From positions 1-20,723 of the forward strand of contig CAJUFP010000092.1 of NCBI GenBank assembly GCA_910585645.1: 20,723 nt of DNA, given 5' to 3'. The position numbers and the translations under genes are program-made. Origin of the DNA: an uncultured Hungatella sp. GTDB taxonomy: Bacteria; Bacillota; Clostridia; Lachnospirales; Lachnospiraceae. Below are positions 6,579-12,733 of this stretch, piece by piece. The stretch's first letter is position 1, and each line of letters opens with the position of its first letter. The notes under the pieces are model-generated. The model was not told where the DNA came from. It did no database searches and saw nothing but the letters and a program-made list of their open reading frames with translations.

Positions 6579-7698
6579 GTGGTAGAATTGGATCAGTTCA
6601 AATATACGTTATCAACGTATGATAAACCATTAGTGGAAGTGAGGGATTCACTTTGACCTGGACAACAAGATAAAGCGGATCGCTGAGCTTGACAGGTCCA
6701 TGGAGGAGCCCGGGTTCTGGGACGACCCGGAGCGCTCCACCAAATTGATGAAAGAGGCCAAGAACCTGAAAGATACGGTGGAAGGCTTTCAGAAGCTGGA
6801 GAATCAGTACGAGGAGATCGGGCTTCTCATTGAGATGGGCTATGAGGAAAATGACCCGGACGTGATTCCGGAGATTGAACAGATGCTTCAGGAGTTTGAG
6901 GACGAGCTTGAGTCCCTGCGGATCACCACCCTTCTGTCCGGGCAGTATGACAATAACAACGCCATTCTGCGCCTCAACGCGGGAGCCGGGGGAACGGAGT
7001 CCTGCGACTGGTGCAGCATGCTTTACCGCATGTACTGCCGGTGGGCGGACAAGAAGGGATTTACCACGGAGGTTCTGGACTACCTGGACGGAGACGAGGC
7101 GGGGATAAAGTCTGTCACCGTGCAGATCAACGGGGAGAATGCCTACGGCTACCTGAAATCAGAGCACGGCGTTCACCGCCTTGTGCGGATTTCCCCGTTC
7201 AACGCGGCGGGCAAGCGTCAGACTTCTTTCGTGTCCTGCGATATTATGCCGGATATTGAGGAAGATCTGGATGTGGAGATCAACCAGGACGATCTGCGCA
7301 TTGACACCTACCGTTCCAGCGGCGCAGGCGGACAGCACATCAACAAGACGTCCTCCGCCATCCGGATCACCCACATTCCCACGGGGATCGTGGTGCAGTG
7401 CCAGAATGAGCGGTCCCAGTTCCAGAATAAAGATAAGGCCATGCAGATGTTAAAGTCCAAGCTGTTTATCTTAAAGCAGCAGGAGAACGCGGCCAATTTG
7501 TCGGATATCCGGGGGGATGTGGCGGAGATTGGCTGGGGAAGCCAGATCCGCTCCTATGTGCTCCAGCCCTACACCATGGTAAAGGACCACAGGACCAATG
7601 AGGAGAGCGGCAATGTGAACGCGGTGCTGGACGGAGGACTGGACCCGTTTATCAGCGCGTACCTGCGCTGGATTCGTCTGGGCGGCGAAAAAAAGTAG
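6579..7698 (+). CDS. prfB: Peptide chain release factor 2 (programmed +1 frameshift)
   Basis: RF2 recognises UGA and UAA and releases the finished peptide at the ribosome. The first frame starts at GTG 6579 (reads MVELDQFKYTLSTYDKPL, with AGAGG about 8 nt upstream) and meets an in-frame TGA at 6654-6656 after 25 codons. Skipping T6654 in CTTTGAC continues in the next frame as DLDNKIKRIAEL and on to TAG 7696-7698, for about 372 aa. The full protein has the RF2 tripeptide SPF (about 205-207) and the catalytic GGQ (about 250-252). The frameshift lets RF2 level control its own synthesis. A gene called from ATG 6700 would lose 40 N-terminal residues. Confidence 0.96.
6639..6657 (+). promoter_or_regulatory. 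prfB programmed +1 frameshift site
   Basis: The slippery stop CTT-TGA-C (6651-6657) is preceded by a Shine-Dalgarno-like GTGAGGG (6639-6645). Its AGG lies 9 nt before CTT, the same position as AGG in the Escherichia coli site. The internal SD is shorter than the E. coli AGGGGG. Confidence 0.93.
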
Positions 7699-7727
7699 TT
7701 GCAACGGTCATACAAATGTGCTAATAT
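7699..7727 (+). promoter_or_regulatory. Promoter of the ACT-protein/hom unit
   Basis: TTGCAA (7699-7704), 17 bp and TAATAT (7722-7727), with an extended TGC before the -10. It begins directly after the prfB stop codon. The roughly 65-nt leader shows no T-box or SAM riboswitch features that I could recognise. Confidence 0.65.
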
Positions 7728-7797
7728 CTTTCACATGACTACAGATGTGTATGTGGCGCGAACGGCCATTGGCGTTTGACGGGAAGGATGGACTGGC

Positions 7798-8241
7798 GTG
7801 GGAGAAAAGGGTAAGTATTTTCTGGTGAAGGAAAAGGCTGTGCCGGAGATTTTGCTGAAGGTGGTGGAGGCCAAGAAGCTTTTGGAGTCTGAGAAGGTCA
7901 TGACCATCCAGGAGGCCACGGACGTGGTGGGCATCAGCAGAAGTTCTTTTTATAAGTACAAAGATGATATACTGCCGTTTTATGACAATACCAAGGGAAA
8001 GACGGTTACGTTTGTCCTGCAGATGGATGACGAGCAGGGGCTTTTGTCGGACCTGCTGCGGATTGTGGCAGTGTACAAGGCCAACATTCTGACCATTTAC
8101 CAGAGTATCCCTGTGAACTCCATCGCCACCCTGACCATCAGTGTGGAAGTTCGGTCGGATACAGGCAGTCTCTCCGCCATGACGGAGGAGATGGAGGCTA
8201 TGCAGGGCGTTCACTATGTGAAGATATTGGCGAGGGAATAG
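7798..8241 (+). CDS. ACT domain-containing regulatory protein (PheB/UPF0735-like)
   Basis: This 147-aa protein starts at GTG 7798, with GGAAGGA upstream. The N-terminal half (residues about 5-60) contains a helix-turn-helix-like segment, VMTIQEATDVVGISRSSFYK. The C-terminal half (about 68-145) is an ACT domain, the small-molecule (often amino-acid) binding fold, with TVTFVLQMDDEQGLLSDLLR and a second strand set SIATLTISVEV. The layout matches the UPF0735/PheB family. Its position 30 nt upstream of hom suggests a role in sensing or controlling aspartate-family amino-acid flux, but the ligand is unknown. Confidence 0.88.
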   Translation: MGEKGKYFLVKEKAVPEILLKVVEAKKLLESEKVMTIQEATDVVGISRSSFYKYKDDILPFYDNTKGKTVTFVLQMDDEQGLLSDLLRIVAVYKANILTIYQSIPVNSIATLTISVEVRSDTGSLSAMTEEMEAMQGVHYVKILARE

Positions 8242-8271
8242 CATTGCGGCGTGATTTCCCAGGAGGATAAG

Positions 8272-9510
8272 ATGATTAAAGTTGCGATTATGGGTTACGG
8301 GACCATTGGTTCCGGTGTTTATGAGGTGCTTGAAACCAACAGGGAGGTTCTGGCCGCCAGCGTGGGGCAGGAGCTTTCGGTGAAATATATTCTGGATCTT
8401 CGGGATTTTCCGGGGACTTCGGTGGAGAAGCTGATCGTCCACGATTTTTCGGTTATCTGTCAGGATGAAGAAGTAAAGATCGTGGTGGAGACCATGGGGG
8501 GCCTGGACCCGGCGTACCCCTTTGTGAAGGCGTGCCTGGAGGCAGGAAAACATGTGGCCACCTCCAACAAGGCTCTGGTCGCGGCTCATGGCACGGAGCT
8601 TTTAGCCATTGCCAAAAAGAAAAAGGTCAATTTTATGTTCGAGGCCAGCGTGGGAGGCGGGATTCCCATTATCCGTCCTCTGTACCGCTGCCTTATGGGG
8701 GAGAAGATTGAGGAGATTACCGGCATTTTAAACGGCACCACCAATTTTATCCTGACCAAGATGGACAAGGAAGGGACTTCTTTTGAGCGGGCCTTAAAGG
8801 AGGCCCAGGCCCTGGGCTATGCGGAGCGGAACCCGGAGGCGGACGTGGAGGGCCATGACACCTGCAGGAAGATTGCCATTTTGACGGCTATGGCCACAGG
8901 CAGGGAAGTGAACTATGAGGAGATTCCCACAGAGGGAATCTCCAACATCACGGATGTGGATTTTGGTTACGCGGACGCTTTGGGCATGTCCATCAAGCTG
9001 GTGGGGCAGAGCCGCATGGAGAACGGGAAGACTTACGCCTGGGTGGCGCCTCTGATGATCGGCAAGGACCATCCCCTCTACGCGGTCAGCGATGTGTACA
9101 ACGGGATTGTGGTCAAGGGCAATATGATAGGCACCACCATGTACTACGGAAGCGGGGCAGGCAAACTCCCTACGGCCAGCGCGGTGGTGGCGGACATGGT
9201 GGAGGAAGCCAAGCATATAAACTCCAATGTTCCCATTGGGTGGACCGGGGGGAAACTTTCTATCGCCTCAGGGCAGGATCTGATTTTCAGGTATTTTGTC
9301 CGGGTATCGGGAAGCTGTGAGGATCGGAAGGACCTGGTGGAGGCGGCTTTCGGCAAATCCAGGTTTGTGCAGCTGGAGGGGAAGGATGAGTTCGCGTTCC
9401 TGACAGGGGAGATGAAGGAATCCAGATTTACGGAGAGCCTGGAGATTCTGAAAGAAGAGCTGACGGCGGAGAATGAGCGGGTGCTTCAGGTGATCCGGGG
9501 CGACCGCTAA
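8272..9510 (+). CDS. hom: Homoserine dehydrogenase
   Basis: This enzyme reduces aspartate-semialdehyde to homoserine for threonine and methionine synthesis. It has the Rossmann motif GYGTIGSGVYE near the N-terminus, the conserved VATSNKALVAAHG, the substrate-site NGTTNFILTKM, and EADVEGHDTCRKIAILT with the catalytic Asp/Lys region. I chose ATG 8272 (412 aa) because AGGAGG sits 5 nt upstream and the protein then begins MIKVAIMGYG; an in-frame GTG at 8251 has no site. The C-terminal roughly 80 residues (around KLSIASGQDLIFRYFVRVSG) look like a short regulatory, possibly ACT-like, tail. It is probably co-transcribed with the preceding ACT-domain gene. Confidence 0.95.
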   Translation: MIKVAIMGYGTIGSGVYEVLETNREVLAASVGQELSVKYILDLRDFPGTSVEKLIVHDFSVICQDEEVKIVVETMGGLDPAYPFVKACLEAGKHVATSNKALVAAHGTELLAIAKKKKVNFMFEASVGGGIPIIRPLYRCLMGEKIEEITGILNGTTNFILTKMDKEGTSFERALKEAQALGYAERNPEADVEGHDTCRKIAILTAMATGREVNYEEIPTEGISNITDVDFGYADALGMSIKLVGQSRMENGKTYAWVAPLMIGKDHPLYAVSDVYNGIVVKGNMIGTTMYYGSGAGKLPTASAVVADMVEEAKHINSNVPIGWTGGKLSIASGQDLIFRYFVRVSGSCEDRKDLVEAAFGKSRFVQLEGKDEFAFLTGEMKESRFTESLEILKEELTAENERVLQVIRGDR

Positions 9511-9536
9511 GACAACCAGAACGGGGCTGTAAGGTT

Positions 9537-9905
9537 ATGGTTTTTGTGACATATGTGATTTATTTGTTAAAAGAGTATTTCAGGCAGGGGTGTCCCTGCC
9601 TGTTTCGTTCTCTTACCGGGCTTTATTGTCCGGGATGCGGGGGGACCAGGGCTTTGAGATTCCTTTTGAAGGGGGATGTTTTGAGGAGTCTGTGGTATCA
9701 TCCGCTGGTGGGGTATATGGCGGCTGTGATGGCGGCGGAGTTTGGGGGATGGGTCATAAGGAGATGGGGAAATGGTAGAAGAGGCAATGGGGGAATCCTG
9801 GGGCATTATGAGGCGGAGATTTATGTGGGAATTGGGATTGCGGCGGTTAACTGGGCGGTGAAAAACGGGGCCCTTTTGGGGTGGGGCGTGGAGTTGATAC
9901 CGTAG
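9537..9905 (+). CDS. DUF2752-family small membrane protein
   Basis: This 122-aa hydrophobic protein has the DUF2752 hallmark LYCPGCGGTRAL (residues 29-40, Cys31 and Cys34) followed by WYHPLVGYMAAVMAA, a likely membrane segment. A second hydrophobic stretch is near the C-terminus. The function of the family is not known. The start is uncertain: ATG 9537 has GTAAGG only 2 nt upstream, so GTG 9546 (spacing about 11) is a plausible alternative. It lies 26 nt after hom, and its stop codon TAG is embedded in the ribosome binding site of the next gene. Confidence 0.75.
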   Translation: MVFVTYVIYLLKEYFRQGCPCLFRSLTGLYCPGCGGTRALRFLLKGDVLRSLWYHPLVGYMAAVMAAEFGGWVIRRWGNGRRGNGGILGHYEAEIYVGIGIAAVNWAVKNGALLGWGVELIP

Positions 9906-9917
9906 GAGGGAGAGATA

Positions 9918-10355
9918 ATGATAAAGATCAGGATAATGGATATCAGGGATTACGACGGAATCTATGATTTATGGATGAACACGCCGGGAATGGGGCTTAA
10001 TTCTTTGGACGACAGCAGAGAAGGAATCAGCCAATTTTTAAAGCGAAATCCCACGTCGTGTTTTGTGGCGGAAGATGAGGGAAAGATAATAGGGGCGATT
10101 ATGTCAGGCCATGACGGGCGCAGAGGCTATATCTATCACGCGGCTGTCCTACCGGAGCACAGGGGGCAGGAGATAGGGAGAGGGCTGGTGGATAATGTTG
10201 TGGATGCTTTGGATAAAGAGGGAATAAATAAAATAGGACTGGTTGCCTTTAAAAGAAATATAATCGGAAATGATTTTTGGGAGAGGATTGGTTTTACAGT
10301 CAGAGACGATTTGGTGTACAGAAATAAAAATATTCGTGAACTTACACCAATTTAA
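9918..10355 (+). CDS. GNAT-family N-acetyltransferase
   Basis: This 145-aa single-domain GNAT protein has the acetyl-CoA-binding segment AAVLPEHRGQEIGRGLVDNV (the RGxxIG loop) and the C-terminal NDFWERIGFTVRDDLVYRNK typical of YpeA-like acetyltransferases. The substrate cannot be told from sequence. GGAGGGAGAG precedes the ATG and overlaps the stop of the DUF2752 gene, implying translational coupling. The codons look more AT-rich than in the neighbouring hom gene. Confidence 0.88.
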   Translation: MIKIRIMDIRDYDGIYDLWMNTPGMGLNSLDDSREGISQFLKRNPTSCFVAEDEGKIIGAIMSGHDGRRGYIYHAAVLPEHRGQEIGRGLVDNVVDALDKEGINKIGLVAFKRNIIGNDFWERIGFTVRDDLVYRNKNIRELTPI

Positions 10356-10384
10356 TTGACGAAAATCCATAAAATTGATAAGAT
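10356..10384 (+). promoter_or_regulatory. Promoter of the FMN-binding lipoprotein gene
   Basis: TTGACG (10356-10361), 17 bp and TAAGAT (10379-10384). It starts immediately after the stop codon of the acetyltransferase and lies about 60 bp before ATG 10445. Confidence 0.7.
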
Positions 10385-10444
10385 ATAGTGACAATGTGGG
10401 TAGTTAAGTTTTACCCTCAGTTAAACGACAGGAGGATAAACACC

Positions 10445-11740
10445 ATGAAGAAGACACATCTGGCAGTAATTGCAGCATGTATGACATTGGCAGGCTGCAG
10501 TCAGCCGGCACAGCCCCAGGCTCCGGCAACGACAACTCCGGCAGAGACGCCGGCGGCAACAGCAGCTCCGGCAGAGACCACCACGGCGGCAGAAGAAACC
10601 TCCGCAGCCGCAGAGGGGATTTATGAGCCGGGAACATACGAAGCAGAAGCTGACGGCTTTGGCGGCGCTATCAAGGTATCTGTAGAAGTAGATGCGGAGA
10701 AGATTCTCAGTGTAACGATTCTTTCCAACTCTGAGACGGATGGCATTGGCAGTAAAGCGATAGAGTCTCTGCCCGGCGCCATCGTTGAGAAGCAGTCCAC
10801 AGAAGTGGAGGCTGTTTCCGGTGCGACTCTTTCTTCCAATGGTATAAAAAATGCGGTTCAGAAAGCGTTGAACACAGCTTCCGGAAATGAGGAGGCCAAC
10901 GGGGCGCTGGATGAAAAGCCGGCAACCCTCTTTGACGAGGGATGGTCTGTGAAGCCGGAATACGGTATTGTGAAGGGCAATTATTTCAAGGAGAGCCAGA
11001 TTTTCCGTCAGGGACACACAGGCGTTCTGGAGGTGGTAACCAGTGACGAGGGAGAGATTCTCATGGTTGAGTTTAATGAGACCGGCCGTCCCAACTATTA
11101 TACCCGCCTGTATCAGGATCAGGGCAAGCGCCTGTCTGAGTACAATTTTACCATGGGCGAGAGAAAAGGCGTAGCGTTTATCCAAGGCATTTTGTCAGCC
11201 GAGCAGCAGATGATTGAGAATCAGAGTCTGACTGACGAGATCGACTGTGTAGCCGGCGCCAGCAATTCGGTTCAGCAGAGTATGATTCCCATGGCAGCCG
11301 TGATTGCGGAGAAACTGGATGGAGGCAGCACCCAGAAATACTACAGCATAGCGGAGGATCTGGGCGGAGGCCTGTCCGGCAAGCTGGATATTGTGGTGGA
11401 AAACGGTAAAATTATTGACTGCCGGTACGATGAGATTTTTGCGGACAGCCCGGAGGAGATAGAGGATGAAGTATTAAAGCCCCACTATCGGACTTCCAAA
11501 TATTACAGCATCTATTATGAGGAGCCGTCCAGAATTGGCTTTAATGTGCAGATGGATGCGCTGAATGCAAAGGTGGTTGAGACCCAGGATCTGTTCGATT
11601 TGACAGATCTTCCGGCTATCGAGGATACGGGAGATTATAAGACCGGCGGATTCACGCTGAGAAACACTGCATGGGATAATTACCTGTCTCTGGCAGAGAA
11701 GCTGCATGCGGAGATGGTTAACGATGGGGTGTTAAAGTAA
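10445..11740 (+). CDS. Extracellular FMN-binding-domain lipoprotein (three FMN_bind-like repeats)
   Basis: This 431-aa lipoprotein starts at ATG 10445, with AGGAGG 6-8 nt upstream; an in-frame ATG at 10388 would place 19 residues before the signal peptide. The signal peptide ends in the lipobox LAGC (Cys18), followed by an Ala/Thr/Pro/Glu-rich linker (19-57). Domain 1 (about 58-142) is a clear FMN_bind domain with the flavinylation motif SGATLS (Thr128 would carry covalent FMN). Domain 2 (about 165-291) aligns but has AGASNS (270-275). Domain 3 (about 297-420) ends TGGFTLRNTAWDNYLSLAEK, with no SGAT. The layout recalls PplA-type flavoproteins of extracellular electron transfer, but no apbE, dmk or ndh2 partner is in the window, so the electron-transfer role is inference. 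Confidence 0.85.
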   Translation: MKKTHLAVIAACMTLAGCSQPAQPQAPATTTPAETPAATAAPAETTTAAEETSAAAEGIYEPGTYEAEADGFGGAIKVSVEVDAEKILSVTILSNSETDGIGSKAIESLPGAIVEKQSTEVEAVSGATLSSNGIKNAVQKALNTASGNEEANGALDEKPATLFDEGWSVKPEYGIVKGNYFKESQIFRQGHTGVLEVVTSDEGEILMVEFNETGRPNYYTRLYQDQGKRLSEYNFTMGERKGVAFIQGILSAEQQMIENQSLTDEIDCVAGASNSVQQSMIPMAAVIAEKLDGGSTQKYYSIAEDLGGGLSGKLDIVVENGKIIDCRYDEIFADSPEEIEDEVLKPHYRTSKYYSIYYEEPSRIGFNVQMDALNAKVVETQDLFDLTDLPAIEDTGDYKTGGFTLRNTAWDNYLSLAEKLHAEMVNDGVLK

Positions 11741-11768
11741 TACACGCTTGAATACAGCGGTAAAACGA

Positions 11769-11802
11769 TGAGAGGGACTGTGACCAGCCCCTCTCAATTT
11801 TT
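11769..11802 (+). terminator. Rho-independent terminator after the FMN lipoprotein
   Basis: A 12 bp stem with a single A-C mismatch, TGAGAGGGACTG (11769-11780) and CAGCCCCTCTCA (11785-11796), encloses a TGAC loop and is followed by ATTTTT. It lies between two convergent genes and may also act weakly on the minus strand, where CATCGTTTT follows. Confidence 0.85.
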
Positions 11803-11814
11803 ACCCATACTCTT

Positions 11815-12435
11815 TTACTGGTACATCTCCAACATCTCATTCAGAATCTTAGAAAACTCCGGGTCATTCATCAGCTGCAGGTAAGCGCCCCAGTAGAGCA
11901 GCATGACAATGCTCAGAAGAATGGCCAGAATGCCCATAACCAGCCCGGCGATGGCAAAGCCGCTTAAGGGCTGTTTTTTCTTGGAGAGAATCACAAGCAC
12001 AATCGCGGTTACGGCCAGAGGAAACTGGATAAACGGCACGCAGCAGGTGATAAGGGCAAAGATGCCCACGATCATGGACGCCAGAGCCAGGTTGTTGCGC
12101 TTTTTGGGAGGCTGTCCGTTCTGCCAGTATGGTTGGCTGCCTGGGGAACCATTCTGCCAGTATTGCTGACTGTTCTGCTGTCCGTTCTGCCATGGCTGCT
12201 GACTGTTCTGGGAACCGTTCTGCCAATACTGCTGGCTATTCTGCTGTCCGTTCTGCCAATACTGCTGGTCATTGTTCGGCCCGTTCTGCCACGGCTGCTG
12301 CCCGTAGGGCGGCTGGTTTGGGGCCTGTCCGGGCTGACTGCCCGTGGAGGAGCCGGAGTTATATGGGGACTCAGATGGATGCGGCTGATTGGCGCCGTTT
12401 TGTTCATCAGAGTTTTGGTTGCGGTATTCGTCCAT
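11815..12435 (-). CDS. DUF4190-like membrane protein with QQxWQNG repeats
   Basis: This 206-aa protein has a hydrophilic N-terminal half and two membrane segments. Residues about 46-107 hold six near-identical 11-residue units of the form QQNSQQYWQNG, rich in Gln, Asn, Trp and Tyr. They are followed by KKRNN and two hydrophobic segments (about 116-150 and 157-182) separated by SKKKQPLSGF, the usual DUF4190 arrangement. The function is unknown; low-complexity cytoplasmic tails of this kind are common in the family. GAAGGA precedes ATG 12435. The nearest promoter is at 12472-12500. It converges on the FMN-binding lipoprotein gene. Confidence 0.85.
   Translation of the reverse strand: MDEYRNQNSDEQNGANQPHPSESPYNSGSSTGSQPGQAPNQPPYGQQPWQNGPNNDQQYWQNGQQNSQQYWQNGSQNSQQPWQNGQQNSQQYWQNGSPGSQPYWQNGQPPKKRNNLALASMIVGIFALITCCVPFIQFPLAVTAIVLVILSKKKQPLSGFAIAGLVMGILAILLSIVMLLYWGAYLQLMNDPEFSKILNEMLEMYQ
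12115..12300 (-). repeat. Six tandem 33-bp coding repeats
   Basis: These are in-frame repeats inside the DUF4190-like gene, each encoding an 11-residue unit ending in WQNG, with variants QQPWQNG, QQYWQNG and QPYWQNG. On the plus strand they appear as repeated TTCTGCCA..TACTGCTG blocks. Copies are similar enough for slippage or recombination to change their number. Confidence 0.8.
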
Positions 12436-12471
12436 ATGATTTCCTTCTTTCTTTTTTCTGGGGTAAACCTA

Positions 12472-12500
12472 ATTGTATCACGAAAATAAAATACTGTCTA
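12472..12500 (-). promoter_or_regulatory. Promoter of the DUF4190-like gene
   Basis: On the minus strand, TAGACA (12500-12495), 17 bp and TACAAT (12477-12472), with an extended TGA before the -10. Its -35 overlaps the -35 of a plus-strand promoter through the palindrome GTCTAGAC (12496-12503). Confidence 0.65.
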
Positions 12501-12527
12501 GACGTAGGAGAGGATTCGCTATATAAT
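12499..12527 (+). promoter_or_regulatory. Candidate promoter for the FakA-like/tex unit
   Basis: TAGACG (12499-12504, 4 of 6), 17 bp and a perfect TATAAT (12522-12527). The last two bases of the -10 are the first two of the ATG at 12526, so transcripts would start about 6 nt inside the small gene. Either tex is the real target or the small gene's start differs. Confidence 0.5.
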
Positions 12528-12693
12528 GGGGGAAGCCGACTGCCTTCTGGCTGTTGGGGATGATGAGTTGATAAAAATACATTTTCATACCAATGAGCCC
12601 TGGAAGGTGCTGGAGTATTGTTCAACATTGGGGGAGATACATGATATCGTGATTGAGGACATGGACAGGCAGGCCAGAGGGCTGCAGGGATAA
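12526..12693 (+). CDS. Short protein matching the C-terminal end of FakA/YloV (DAK-type) proteins
   Basis: This is a 55-aa reading frame from ATG 12526 to TAA 12691. Its core, VGDDELIKIHFHTNEP, followed by WKVLEYCSTLGEIHDIVIEDM, closely resembles the C-terminal end of the fatty-acid kinase subunit FakA (YloV; VGDxxxxKVHVHTxxP). The kinase and middle domains are absent. Comparable short stand-alone proteins, sometimes named kinase to dihydroxyacetone kinase, are known to me from clostridia, so this may be a real small gene rather than a remnant. The possible SD (GGAGAGG) is about 12 nt upstream, which is long. A stop codon at 12505 closes the frame upstream. tex follows 40 nt later. The function is unknown. 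Confidence 0.6.
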   Translation: MGEADCLLAVGDDELIKIHFHTNEPWKVLEYCSTLGEIHDIVIEDMDRQARGLQG

Positions 12694-12733
12694 CAAAAAG
12701 AGGAAAACAAATAACAAGGGGACAGACAGCCAT

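Noticed and set aside
7728..7797. Riboswitch or T-box for threonine/methionine control ahead of the ACT protein and hom
   Set aside because: The leader is only about 65 nt and shows neither the T-box sequence nor SAM-riboswitch core motifs.
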